Source: Colius striatus
Taxonomy: Eukaryota; Chordata; Aves; Coliiformes; Coliidae
NCBI RefSeq assembly: GCF_028858725.1
Contig: NC_084763.1
Coordinates: forward strand, 868,001-932,000
Direction: 5' to 3'
Length of the DNA stretch: 64,000 nt
In this document: positions 21,701-31,990 of the stretch, one piece after another
How positions within the stretch are numbered: position 1 is the stretch's first letter
How the letters are laid out: the number at the start of each line of letters is the position of its first letter
The notes under the pieces: generated by a model
Databases searched by the model: none
What the model saw: only the letters and a program-made list of their open reading frames with translations
What the model was told of the DNA's origin: nothing
Position numbers and translations under genes: made by a program

Positions 21701-22744
21701 CCCAAATTTGCCACTTCTGTATTATATTTTGATACAAGGATTGCCAAGCACTTTGACAAAGTGAATGCAGTGGTGTGACATGGTTTTGTTGCCAGGTCTC
21801 ACTGTAGCTCATCACATTAGACGTTAATTACTTCTAGTACCGATGTCATCAACTGCTTTTGCAGTGCTGTCCTGGGGAAGGTCTCAAAACCCTATGCAGA
21901 GCAGCTCAGAGGTGTACCTGCACTTTTAAATCCAGAGTGGCTTGTTGAAGCCTGATGGGCTCAGGTGAGGTTGCCTTGCAAACACAGCTCACACACTCAG
22001 CAGATGCCTTGGCTCCTTGTTTTCTAACGTGCCACTTCCCACTCCTATTTAAAACCCGAAGCTCTTGCCAACAGCAAGGAGGGTTTTATGCAGTTTCCCT
22101 TCTGCCAGGCTCCTGGGAAATGTTACTGCTTTCCTTTCAGGCTGTTTTCTTGGGCAGGGCTGGTGCAGCCTGTTTCTACCTCTGGGGCCTGTGCACTCCT
22201 GCAGCAGTTTCTCGGTGGCCAGAGCCAGCCTGAAGCTGGCCAGGCAGCCACGTGCTTGCTCTCCACTGCTCTGTGGCCACAAAGCCAAAGGGACGTGCTG
22301 AGTAGGGAGATGGAGTGCATCCTAAGCCAAGAGGACCCTCTGCTTTCAGCAAAAAGAGCAAGGCCAGGGCTTTTCCCCAGGCTCCCTTTCATAACCTCTG
22401 ACTTTCTGTGTGGGAAATGGCTCTTTCTGGTCTCGAAGTTAGCTTTTAAAAATGTGCTGATACCACTGCCTTGGGCTCTTCAGCAGAGTCATCCAGCTTT
22501 CCAGCAAACTTTTCAGTAGCTCCCCTTGAAGGCTGCTGCTTTGCCTGAGGCAAAGACTCACAGAGCACAGAGAGAAGGGGAGCAGAGCGGGGAAAGCAGA
22601 AGAGAACTCACTGCAGAGAAATAGACCCAGGAGTTCAGGAGATGGGTGGGAGGAGGCTTTTCGGCTGCCCTCCTACCTGCACAGTCCTGCCGAGGTCAGG
22701 TCCCAAGCAACAAGCCATAGGAACTGCGGAAATCGCCTCAGGTA

Positions 22745-22980
22745 AGTTCAGACTGAGTATCAGGAAAAAAGCCATTCACCAAAAGGGGTGTCCAGCACTG
22801 TCCCAGGCTGCTCAGGGCCCTGGTGGAGTGCCCATCCCTGGAGGGATTCCAAAGCTGTGGAGCTGTGGGGCTGACGGACACAGCTTAGAGGTGGCCATGG
22901 CAGTGCTGGGGGAATGAGTGTACTCAGTGAACTTAAAGGGCTTCTCCAACTTCAACACTTCTGTGACTCTGTTCTACAAC
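22745..22980 (+). mobile_element. CR1 LINE 3' end fragment, plus orientation
   Basis: Reads in CR1 sense: GACTGAGTATCAGGAAAAAAG, AGCACTGTCCCAGGCTGCTC, GTGGAGTGCCCATCCCTGGA, TGGCAGTGCTGGGGGAATG and CTTAAAGGGCTTCTCCAAC, ending with TCTGTGACTCTG. Diverged and 5'-truncated. It lies just upstream of the IGFBP1 poly(A) region. Confidence 0.9.
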
Positions 22981-23034
22981 TGTTTTCTCTATTTAGACTG
23001 CTGAATGAGAATGTGTAGCAAGCAAGAGACCAGG

Positions 23035-23837
23035 ACGGTGCAGAAGACATTATTTAATAGCTTGTCTTAAATAACATGACACTGTCAAGATGTGAGCAAA
23101 TCACACCTGTCAAAGGTGGCTCAGAATAGCCTCTTGTGTTTCATCATTTATCTGGTGCACATGTTTGGATAAATAGAAACAAATACTGACCCGTCTGGAG
23201 CTTCAGTATATAATCACGGTTTAGACTTTGTTGTTCAGGAAGCAGCTTGACGTTGAAACAGAGGTGCAAAAGCAACACGATACATAAACAAAACAGGTTT
23301 TAAATAAGGTCCTAAGTGTGTTCCCTACTGAAAGGTATTCGGTTAAGTTCAGCTTCACATCTATAAATATGTAGTACAAAAATGCAAGTTTACAAGCCAT
23401 TTTTCCCAACAGTTATGCCATTTGAAAGCTGAAGTAGCAACACTCCTCCAACATAAGATGCATACATTTAAGAGCAATAATATTAAGTATTTACATATAA
23501 AGTTATGAAGTGTTTGAGGATATAAATTAGTAACAACACACACAGACACAAATACACTTACTGTGAAATAAATAATTCAACAGCTTTACATACAGGGGTA
23601 GCTATAATATCATACAGACAAAATATACAGGACTGCAGGACTTGATCTTGCAGTTGCTCCCATCTGTCACTCCAGCGCCTGAGCAATCCCAGAGCAGCAA
23701 AAAAGGGCTTTATGGGGTACTCAGACGCTGAAAATCAGGTGCACGAAAGCACTGCGCCGAAAGGGCTCCCGACTGAAACGTCTCCCGACTGTCTCAGGCC
23801 CCACAGAAAATTTGGGTGTGAATGAATGCATTTGGGT
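23035..23837 (-). other. IGFBP1: IGFBP1 3' UTR
   Basis: AT-rich 0.8 kb downstream of the IGFBP1 stop on the minus strand, ending just after an ATTAAA (complement of 23053-23058). No canonical AATAAA is seen between the stop and this point except one overlapping the stop codon itself, which is unlikely to be used. Length and AU-rich content fit mammalian IGFBP1 mRNAs, which are short-lived. Confidence 0.55.
23053..23058 (-). terminator. Putative IGFBP1 polyadenylation signal (ATTAAA)
   Basis: Minus-strand ATTAAA within CTATTAAATAATG, about 780 nt after the stop. It is the commonest variant signal. Assignment is by position only. Confidence 0.45.
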
Positions 23838-23969
23838 TTATTCTTGTGAGCTGAGATACTGTTGGCATTCAGGGTCTCCTTTCGTTTCTGGAGACCCAGG
23901 AATTCTTCTCCCGTTTTTTGGATAGACACACCAGCATCCAGCAGACTCCCCATCCAGTGACGTTTCACA
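23838..23969 (-). CDS. IGFBP1: IGFBP1 exon 4 (end of C-domain)
   Basis: Minus strand; acceptor AG is the complement of 23970-23971. It encodes CETSLDGESAGCWCVYPKNG, then RRIPGSPETKGDPECQQYLS and SQE-stop (TAA, 23838-23840). CWCV and the last cysteine of the thyroglobulin type-1 domain are intact. KGD is at 23874-23882, replacing the integrin-binding RGD of human IGFBP1. Confidence 0.96.
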   Translation of the reverse strand, partial: CETSLDGESAGCWCVYPKNGRRIPGSPETKGDPECQQYLSSQE

Positions 23970-26900
23970 CTAGAACATTATCATCAAAACAAACCCCACA
24001 ATGAGTAACTGCCAGAAGACCACCTGTGAGACTCTGCAAGCAAGGTGCTGGATGGAGGCAGGAGAGGGAGGGAGGGAGGGTCCTGCCATGCACAATGGTC
24101 CCTGCTCTGACAGAGCCACTAGCCAACACCCTGGTTGTTGAGGCACAACCCAAGCTCAGCCTTGAAACACTTTGCCTGCTCTGTGGTACGCAGCAGTATA
24201 GATATGGCATACCTTCCAGTGTGAGAAAGCAAATGGAGGCTGAATCTAGGAGAGCAGTGACTGGATGGTCTGGCTCTTCACCCAAGGAGGCAAAGAGGAT
24301 TGGGTATTTTTTTTTTCTTGGGGTAGGTGGGGGGTTGAACATATTTCTGTTTGTGCCTGATTAGATTCCAGGTCATGCTGTTTGTGAGACACACCGCAGC
24401 ACCATGCCCAAAAACAAGGAGTCTCGGTGACACAGATTTATGCAGACCTACTAAATTTGTGTGCATGACCTGTGGTTACAAGGGTGGGGCTTGAGGTTTG
24501 GAGCTTTAGTTAGGCTTGCAGATTACTCTCAGCCTAACTCACTACGGCTTTTTTTTGAGCGTATGGTGTAACCCATGGGCAGTAGAAATTGGTTCAGTTT
24601 TGTTTCACTTTCAGAGGGCAAATTTTGCTCCCGTGAGTTTTTTCGACTGCCTGTGTGAGTTTTTCACCGCTCAGGAGCCGAGAGCTGCCTTTCTCCACAG
24701 GGATGATTAGATCCTCAACAGGCTCTGCAGGCAGCACAGCAGATACTGGGAATTCATGTCCACTGGAAACAGGCTAATGAATGAGGTGCAATGGAGCTCG
24801 ATTCAGCTTGGGAGCACAGAGGGTTAAAGATTTTGGAGAAGGCCTCGTATGCACCTGTTCTGCGAATGGAAAAGTCTCCTGCCTCCATTGCTGTCAGCCC
24901 ACAGCTCCCTTTTAAGAGGAGGAGGACAAACCATCTGCTGCCACTACTAAGTATTGCTGTGCTCACAACCTGCTCCTCCAGCAGCTGCAAAGGCGGGCGC
25001 TGGGGAGCAGAGAGAGGGCTGCCAGAGGGCCGGCTGTGCTGGGCGAAAGGCACGTACCTGTTTGCTGTGGTAAAAGCCATTCCTGCTGCAGTTGGGCAAG
25101 TAGAATTTGTACATCTCCCCGCCGCTCCTCTGCTGAGCCTTCGCCAATTTATACAGGGCTCTGTAGAGCTCCTTCTGACAAGGTCCCTGTGGGAATACCA
25201 CGCAGAGGTTGTCAGTACCAAAATCACAAAGACACCAGCTAAACAAAAATGGAGCAGTGTAAAGCCAGCAGAAAGCTGAAAATACTTATTAGTCATATAA
25301 TCTGCACCAGGCTGTGCTTTGCATTTAGTTTTTCACTTGTTTCCGTAGGAGCACAGCCAGAAAACTCTGGTGTTGCATTTAGGCCTTTGTTTTTATTCTT
25401 TGAGGTATTTTCTGTCCTCAGAAACATGAGGATTTAAGTCCTTAAACTGCCACACAAGGAAATTTAACCTGTGCTAAGTAAACACATTACTGCACAGAGG
25501 GTACAATCTCTCCTATTATGGGGAGGTGCACGTTAGGAGACTGGTGTACGTGAGACTAGCCACGTTTTCTGGGTTGCCATGGCCCTGTGCTCTGTTGATG
25601 TATGGAGAATAGGTGCAAGACATATATAGACAGTGCAAGAACAAACATCTGCATGTTTGTTGTATTATGTACAGGACAGAGCTGTTGCCAGAGCAGGATA
25701 GAGAGCACCCCTGTGGCTCTGAGACCCAAACCCAAAGTGCCCGGAACCAGGGATGAAGAATACTTTGCAGCATTCACTGTTTGCACACTTTGCTCTCTCC
25801 CTTTTGCAAAGTCACAAGTGTGCCGTGCTTTAACGTGTTGAAGGGAGTGGGAGGGGAGGAGAAGTGACCCAACAAACATTTTTCCTTTAGGGTGAAACCA
25901 ATTGTGTCCTCTGCTTTTGCAAGGCCTCCCTCCCTGTGTCAGCCCCTCACCTAAGCGCTGCTGAGTCAACGGGCTTATTTGTGGCTCTGGCTGAGGAAAG
26001 CAGCAGCCTACAAATCAGAACCGGATCTACTAACACTTATATGTAACAGTTCCAACTAAAAATCAGTGATGAAATCCAGTTCTGGATGTGCAGTGAGGCT
26101 TCTTGGGGGGTGGTAGTTCACAGTTTTTGCCTTTTTTTTTTTCCCTTCCCCATTTTGGTCTGTGACGATGGCAAAATTGGGCTTATGCAGTGCACGGTTC
26201 TAACTCAGCTCCCGCTGGGGGTGTGCTGGCTGCCTGGGATGGGTCTGACTGTGGTTCTCTAGTGCCCTCAAGTGGAATACGGACTTGCTAGCAAAGGCCC
26301 CACACCCCCCTGCGCTTTTGCAATGTCAAAGGTAAAAAGCTTACTTGAATTGCTCAGCTTTCTCTCTTTTTACATGCCTCTACTTAATAGTGGTTCCTTC
26401 TGATCAGAAAGAAACATGGTTTGGTCTGTACTGGTGCTTCATCAGTAACTGTATGTATGGTCTCCCTTTTATTTCACTGAGCATGAGACCAGCGATAAAT
26501 GCCTTTTCTTAACTAAAACACAAAATGAGTCCAAGACTTTAATATGGGCTCGCTGGAAATTAAAGGCCCACGTTATAATCTGACAGAAAATATAGAGAAA
26601 GATTCAGTGTAAGACCCACCTGATGCACACTCAGTTTCATCGCTCCTACCTACTTTGCCTTTTCCTCAAGCACCTGACAAAGGCATTCCAAAAGTCTGTG
26701 TCCCGACCACACTGAACACCAGTCCCCCAGTGCTGCTGACAGAATTTCACACACGTTCTCACGCTGTGTTCTGAATCCAGAGCATCTACTGAAATGGTCT
26801 CAGCAAGGTTTGCAAAGAAAACCCACCTGCTCTTTCCATTTCTTGAGTTCCGATAGTCTCTTTGCTTTCATGTTCTCATAGGCTGTGATGGCATTCCAGG

Positions 26901-29442
26901 GGATGGATTTGTCCTGGCCAATGGGGAACATCAACTGGTAGTTCAGCAGCTGATCCTGGGTTAACTCAGTGCTCTCCAAGGGCATATCTTCAGGTTCAAT
27001 AGAGTCTGGAAAGGAATGATACTAAGGTGAACACCTTCAGTGAACTTTTATTTCTGAGTTAAAAAGGTAAAGAAAAAGAAGAATCAACAGAAAGTGGTAT
27101 CTAAGACCGATCCTTACATTACAGTAGCTCTTGCAAGAGTAATATGCTACACCTGCAGCTCAGCAAATTAAACTCATGTCACACATCCATAAGAGGATGC
27201 TGTTCTCTGACTAGTTGGTTGTTTTATGATCCTCTGAAATCACTCTAACCCCAAAGATGACACTGCAGCCAGTCTGTTGGAAATGAAAAAACTTTCTTAA
27301 CCACAGTGGGCTGTAGAGACTTTGCTGAGTGAGAAAAGACTGGAGTTCAACTTGCACTTAAATGTTGTGTTTTTGCCAGCATGACGGGACTCAGTTTTTA
27401 TTCAGGAGAGGTCCCGGTCCCATGTCATCTTGTGCTTTGTTATGTGGCTGGCCTCGCACCTAAGAAGGGACATCAGTTCACAGGAGCCAGCAGTAGACCA
27501 CCCTGGCCTGCAGTAGGTCAAATAGCCAGGGATATGTTTGGTTCTGTCTGATCACGGCTGACACGCCAGTGCCTAACTTGGTGCTTGCGAGCACTGGAAG
27601 CAAGAGAAGATCTTTGCAATTGCAGGGACTTGGTGTGAGAGAAAAGTTTGACATGTGCCTAAATAAATTGTTGGATTAAGACTGTCAAGAGTCATCTAGT
27701 GGACTAAATCCACCTATTGTTCCCTTTGCCAGTGTTTAAGAAAAAAAAGAAGGTGGAAAATCGAGGAAGTTAAATACTAGATCTTTTAACTGCAGGAGGC
27801 TTAGACCCTCAGTTTAGTCACTGTTCTCTGCCCTTTCCATCCCCACAAGTAGGAGAAACCAAAGGCCATGGTGATTTCATATCACCAGTGATTATTTCTG
27901 TAGTGCTACAGAGCTAACCCACATCACCAATGCATGAGCATAGCAGTAATGGCAGTGAAAATAACAACTTGTAAAATAATGACACAACACTGAGGAAGTT
28001 CCTGGACATCATACAGCACCAGATGCTGGCTATGTCTTTGCTCAAAGACCGTCTGGCTAGCACTGAACCACTTCAGATGTGTTCTATTCTTGAAATGAAG
28101 CCAGACACAAAGCTTGTTTAGGTTCTTTCCACACTGTATCTTTACTTTTGCAGATGGACTCAGAATTTAAAAGACCTGTCCTTCTCTAGTAGGACAGAGG
28201 TCTGGATGCACACCCTTGAAAAGATTTGTCCTACTCTAGTTAACTGCTAAAGAAAGACTTCCTATAGCTTCCCAGAAACCTTATCCCGGTTATTCTGCAT
28301 CAACCCATCACTACATGTGGGCATTTTCCAGCTTGCTGTTCGCTGCCACCATCTCCTCGATGGGATGCACCTGACCTCGCCCAGGTTTTCCTGGAAAGCG
28401 CCGTCCGCCCCTCCGCCTCCGATCCTCAGGCGCCCGCCCGCTTCCCCCCCTCAGGCACTCCTCAGCCTTCCCGCCTTTGCCTGGATCCCCCTCAGACCTC
28501 AGGCACTCCTCAGCCTTCCCGCCTTTGCCTGGATCCCCCTCAGACCTCAGGCACTCCTCAGCCTTCCCGCCTTCTCTCGCGTCTCCCTCAGACCTCAGGC
28601 ACTCCTCAGCCTTCCCGCCTTCTCTCGCGTCTCCCTCAGACCTCAGGCACTCCTCAGCCTTCCCGCCTTCTCTCGCGTCTCCCTCAGACCTCAGGCGCCC
28701 GCCCGCTTCCCGCTTTCTCTCGCGACCCCCTCAGGCACTCATCAGCCTTCCCACCTTCTCTCGCGTCTCCCTCAGGCACTCATCAGCCTTCCCGCCTTTG
28801 CCTGGATCCCGCTCAGACCTCAGGAACTCCTCAGCCTTCCCACCTTCTCTCGCGTCTCCCTCAGGCGCCCGCCCGCTTCCCGCCTTTTCTCGTGCTCCTG
28901 ACGCCGGGCGCCCTCAGGCGCGTCGCGCGCGCCCGGTCCCCGTCTCCTCAGCGCCGAGAGCTCAGCCGCCGCCACCCCCCGCTCGCCCCCGTCTCCTCAG
29001 CGCCGAGAGCTCAGCCGCCGCCACCCCCCGCTCGCCCCCGTCCCGTCCCGAGACGCGGTGCCGCGGTACCTGCCGGCTCCGCCGTCGCCCCGGCCTCGCT
29101 GGCGGGCAGGCACGTCCCTTGCCCCCGGATGAGGGCGGAGAGGGGCCGAGGCTCTCCCGCGGGGACGTGGCAGCGGAGGCCCTGCCGGCAGCGAGCCGTG
29201 TAGACCCCGCAGGGCTGTCCCGGCCCCAGGGCGCAGGTCTGGCAGCAGCCGCAGCCGGGCTGCCGGGCCGCCTCCGGGCAGCCGGGGGCGAGAGGCGGGC
29301 AGAGGGCGAGCGTCTCCGGGCTGCACGGCGCGCAGCGCACCGGCGGCAGGGCCAGGCCGGCGGCCGGGCGCGGGCCCAGCAGCGCCGGCAGCAGCAGGGA
29401 GGGCAGCCAGCAGCCGGGCAGCAGCGACCGCGGGCTGCTCAT
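23838..29442 (-). CDS. IGFBP1: Insulin-like growth factor-binding protein 1, complete gene
   Basis: Secreted, mainly hepatic IGF carrier controlled by insulin and nutrition in vertebrates. Coding exons on the minus strand: complement(join(23838..23969, 25058..25186, 26827..27005, 29070..29442)), 813 nt and 270 residues (human 259). Order: signal peptide (about residues 1-28), N-domain with 12 cysteines including GCGCCQTC and the RGQGTC end, a linker with the IGFBP1-specific LMFPIGQDKSIPWNAI and LKKWKEQ, then a thyroglobulin type-1 domain (GPC, PNCSRNGFYHSKQC, GCWCVYP, PEC). The start at 29442 is chosen because upstream in-frame ATGs at 29514 and 29532 overlap the TATA box or the expected cap site. 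The C-domain carries KGD where human IGFBP1 has RGD. Intron phases 1, 0 and 0 match IGFBP3, as expected for paralogues. Confidence 0.97.
23970..25057 (-). other. IGFBP1: IGFBP1 intron 3
   Basis: 1.1-kb GT-AG intron on the minus strand. Holds a G-rich run (24060-24080) and a T run (24308-24318). No other feature is seen. Confidence 0.85.
25058..25186 (-). CDS. IGFBP1: IGFBP1 exon 3
   Basis: 43 codons in phase 0 on the minus strand, donor GTACGTG after CAG. Encodes GPCQKELYRALYKLAKAQQR, SGGEMYKFYLPNC and SRNGFYHSKQ. It aligns with the human exon encoding ELYRVVESLAKAQ and FYLPNCNKNGFYHSRQ. Confidence 0.97.
25187..26826 (-). other. IGFBP1: IGFBP1 intron 2
   Basis: 1.6-kb GT-AG intron on the minus strand. 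A T run at 26133-26143 and otherwise unremarkable sequence; no repeat or exon recognised. Confidence 0.85.
26827..27005 (-). CDS. IGFBP1: IGFBP1 exon 2 (linker)
   Basis: 179 nt on the minus strand, acceptor AG at the complement of 27006-27007, donor GTGGGT. The first two bases complete an aspartate codon split with exon 1. Encodes SIEPEDMPLESTELTQDQLL, then NYQLMFPIGQDKSIPWNAI and YENMKAKRLSELKKWKEQ. The pattern STE.T...LL..., W.AI..Y and KKWKE is specific to IGFBP1. Confidence 0.96.
28428..28905. repeat. 48-bp GC-rich minisatellite in IGFBP1 intron 1
   Basis: About 11 tandem units of 48 bp (some 41 bp by loss of the AGACCTC word), built from CTCAGGCACTCCTCAGCC, TTCCCGCCTT and either TGCCTGGATCCCC or CTCTCGCGTCTCC. 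Interspersed units carry CGCCCGCTTCCCGC instead of CACTCCTCAGCC. The plus strand is strongly pyrimidine-rich. Long open frames across it are a consequence of the 48-bp period. Confidence 0.92.
28941..29040. repeat. 49-bp direct tandem duplication beside IGFBP1 exon 1
   Basis: Two nearly exact copies of a segment beginning CGTCTCCTCAGCGCCGAGAG, starting at 28941 and 28990. It lies in intron 1, about 30 bp from the exon 1 donor. Confidence 0.9.
29070..29442 (-). CDS. IGFBP1: IGFBP1 exon 1 (signal peptide and N-domain)
   Basis: Minus strand, ATG at 29442-29440, donor GTACCG. Starts MSSPRSLLPGCWLPSLLLPA, a hydrophobic signal peptide. The N-domain has 12 cysteines, with GCGCCQTC, CGVYTARC and LIRGQGTC. 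Ends in phase 1 (last base G joined to AC of exon 2). The -3 position is a purine. Confidence 0.96.
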
Positions 29443-29531
29443 CTCGCAGGCAAGGAGGGGCCGGCGGGAGGGGGAGCTCGGCAGGCTGAGGAGCCGCAGG
29501 CAGTTCACATACATTCGGCTCACCCGGGCCA

Positions 29532-29537
29532 TTTATA
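29532..29537 (-). promoter_or_regulatory. IGFBP1 TATA box
   Basis: TATAAA on the minus strand in CACTGTATAAATGG, 90 bp upstream of the chosen start codon. This places the cap site near 29505 and gives a 5' UTR of about 60 nt. Mammalian IGFBP1 promoters also have a TATA box. Confidence 0.8.
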
Positions 29538-29554
29538 CAGTGCTTTGCCCGGCT

Positions 29555-29585
29555 ATTAATCTTTAACCCCGAGTTAACTATTATC
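29555..29585 (-). promoter_or_regulatory. Two HNF1-like sites upstream of the IGFBP1 TATA box
   Basis: ATTAATCTTTAAC (29555-29567) and GTTAACTATTATC (29573-29585) each match the HNF1 palindrome GTTAATNATTAAC at all but two defined positions. They sit about 20-50 bp upstream of the TATA box. A proximal HNF1 site is known to drive hepatic IGFBP1 transcription in mammals. Binding here is inferred. I did not see a clear forkhead insulin-response element nearby. Confidence 0.5.
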
Positions 29586-30192
29586 TGAACAGGAGGGCTG
29601 GAGGAGCATCATTTCACTGGCGGTTCAAGTCCCTGGCCACTCTTCCCCTCCCCTTTCACTTTCCCCCTTTATCTTTTTTGGGTTTTTTTCTTTCCTCCAG
29701 ACATGCAGGAATGCTTTTATTCCCTCACCCCCACCTCTGCCCCAGCACAGTTAACAAGGAAAAATGTGGTGGGGGTGGAGGAGAATGGATGGGTGTGGGG
29801 GGGTATCCCCTCCCCTTTTCACTGTCACAAATGTCCCCTGTCTCCTTGACATTTGATAAAAATGTAAATATTTTAAAAAAGAAAGGTGGACGGGGGAGCA
29901 GAAGGAAGAGGAGGAGGGGAGGTCCATCGAAACCGAAGCAACCCACTTTGTATTTCCACAGCAACAAATGCAACAAACCCCTTGTTTAATCATCGTCATG
30001 TGGCTGCAGGTTAGGAGGACACTGACATACCAAAGAGGAGGCCCCAAGGGTAATAAAGCCATCAGGATCCCATAACTGCTGCACACATGCACGTAGGAGT
30101 CCTTGCATTAACCTCTGGGACAGGCTGCACGGCCGAGGCTGTGAAGGAGGGATCTTACGCTGCTGAGAGGAGTATCGCTCCTGAAAACAGGC

Positions 30193-30300
30193 ACTTAGAG
30201 TTATAGTATTGTAGCCTTGGTTGGAAAAGGCCTTTAAGATTATCAAGTCCAACACTTGGGGAAAACCTGTGTTTGTCCAACACTGTGGAAACAGATACCT
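30193..30300 (-). mobile_element. Short CR1 LINE fragment, minus orientation
   Basis: TTATAGTATTGTAGCCTTGG, GGTTGGAAAAGGCCTTTAAG and ATTATCAAGTCCAACA are the inverted CR1 3' end in diverged form. The downstream limit is unclear. Confidence 0.7.
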
Positions 30301-31933
30301 GCCTTCCTGCCTGTCCTGTTAACTCTCTCCATCTCCTCATGTGTCACCTGGGGAAAAAGAGAATGCTCAGATTTAATCCTTTTCTCCTCTGAAGCAATGG
30401 GGTTGTCACTACAATAAAGAAAAAGTCTTCAGACTTCGCTGTGCTGAACAGATTATTTTATCCTGGTATTTGCAGTATGTACTGAGCTTGAAATAGCAAA
30501 TTCCACTGTCATCCAGCATGACAGGGTTTTGGTTTGGTTAGGGGTTTTGTTGCATTTTGTTCTTCTCTTTGGATAAAAAAGGGGGTAATTTGTGTGAAAT
30601 AAAGCGAAGCAGAACCATAAAACATCATTTAAGGTTCTGTTATTCATTCTTCGTTTGCTGGTATTGACACCAAAGGTTTTATTTATAATGAAGTTTTAAC
30701 CCCCTACATGACTTGGTTCTTGAAAATATTCTCATTGGTTACAGACTTTGACAATTTGAATATTTTCACTTAATTAATTAATTACTTCAATGTTACTTAA
30801 AAAAAAACCCAAACCAACAGGTTCTTTGAAGGATCTCCATCTGGATAAACAAAAGCTGGCAGCCCTTAAAACTCACATCTCTTAAACAGAACAAATGTTA
30901 GAGGTTTGTTAAGAAGAATCCTGTGGAGTTCAGGTGTCTGACCAGGAGCATATTTTGGCTGAAACCCCAGGCCACAGCAGTTTCTGCAGAAGGCAGCAGT
31001 TAGACTTTGCAGGCTCTAATGCTCTTTCCCCCCTTTTCATTTCTAATTTTTCCTCAGAAACAATCACGATTCTCTTACAATTCAATGCAAAGTGGAAAAC
31101 ATTGAAATCTCTCTTCTTTCCACCCTCCAAAAGAAAAGTGCAAAACAAAGTCCTTTTCATTAAGAAACTTAAAAAAAAACCCCCAATCCACCTTACAAAT
31201 GAAAAGTAGACACAGTTGTTAAACAACAAAGGGCCCAGCAGTGCTCATATGCATTTGTATATGTGTATGCACGTATTCATTCACTTATCTATGTATGTCT
31301 CTGCTGGGTCAGATAGCTTTGGATGAACAGAATTGAGGATCATTCTAATACTGACTGCTTAGCATAAGCTGCTTGTCTCTGAAATGGCTGTGCTCTGCAG
31401 TAACTGCCACCCTCCCGCCTGCAGTTGGGCTGTCTTTTTGCTGTTTAACAAAGAAAAGGACACGGAACTGCAAAGAAACAAACAGGGGAAAGGCTTGGAA
31501 AGAAAGATCTTTTAACTCATCACTGTGGTTTTGAAGCAAACAGATAAATACAGACTCTGACATACTGGGCCTACTCCACCAGACTTCCCTTAGTTTCTGA
31601 AGATTCTCATTCTTCCACATCACTGTCACGCTTTCAGGTCTAGCAGCTGGCAGTATCTGAGCTGCCCAGGCAACTCCTAGCCACTGGCAGGTTTTAGAAG
31701 CCAGCTTTTTTTTTCTCTTCAGTTTACCCAATAAGATAGGCGGAAGAGAAACAAACAAACCCCCCCCCCCCACCCCTCCCATAGATTCTAAAACATTTTG
31801 AGGGTGTTTTTGGTTTGTTTCCTGTACAACTGCAGACAGACTCCGAATGATGGTCAAGCCTCTTTGCCCTTGCTGCCTTTTGTACAACCAAACTGAGAGA
31901 ACCTACAACCCTGCCAGGACAGACTTGGTGAAT

Positions 31934-31990
31934 CGTAGAATCATAGAATGGAAGGGGTTGGAAGGGACCTTTCGAGATCATAGATGTGCT
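31934..31990 (-). mobile_element. Short CR1 LINE fragment, minus orientation
   Basis: TAGAATCATAGAATGGAAGG followed by GGTTGGAAGGGACCTTTCGA and GATCAT: the inverted CR1 terminus, little diverged, only about 55 bp retained. Confidence 0.88.

Larger units (their letters stand above)
13319..23034. other. Intergenic region between convergent IGFBP3 and IGFBP1
   Basis: 9.7 kb between two gene 3' ends. Apart from two CR1 copies, an AT-rich tract (14236-14310), poly(A) runs (14343-14357, 17493-17510) and a polypyrimidine tract (19685-19745), I see no gene. The open frames are short, lack conserved residues and overlap each other on both strands. Confidence 0.7.
27006..29069 (-). other. IGFBP1: IGFBP1 intron 1
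   Basis: 2.06-kb intron on the minus strand. The 3' two thirds are ordinary; the part nearest exon 1 contains a 48-bp minisatellite and a 49-bp direct duplication, both very GC-rich. Confidence 0.88.
28860..29570. other. CpG island over IGFBP1 exon 1
   Basis: Dense CpG and G+C content through intron 1 start, exon 1 and the first bases upstream of the cap-site region. Composition drops sharply at about 29.57 kb. This marks the 5' end of IGFBP1. Confidence 0.75.

Noticed and set aside
23835-23842. AATAAA overlapping the IGFBP1 stop codon as a poly(A) signal
   Set aside because: It would cleave within a few bases of the stop; a signal 780 nt downstream is more plausible.
29442-29532. Upstream in-frame ATGs of IGFBP1 (29532 and 29514) as the start codon
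   Set aside because: They lie on the TATA box and about at the expected cap site; the ATG at 29442 gives a proper signal peptide.
28317-29559. Plus-strand proline/serine-rich frames of 194 and 360 codons
   Set aside because: Antisense to IGFBP1 exon 1 and across the 48-bp minisatellite; composition explains the open frame.
31345-31887. 180-codon minus-strand frame
   Set aside because: Includes a glycine run made by a poly(C) tract and no recognisable motif; no splice or conservation support.
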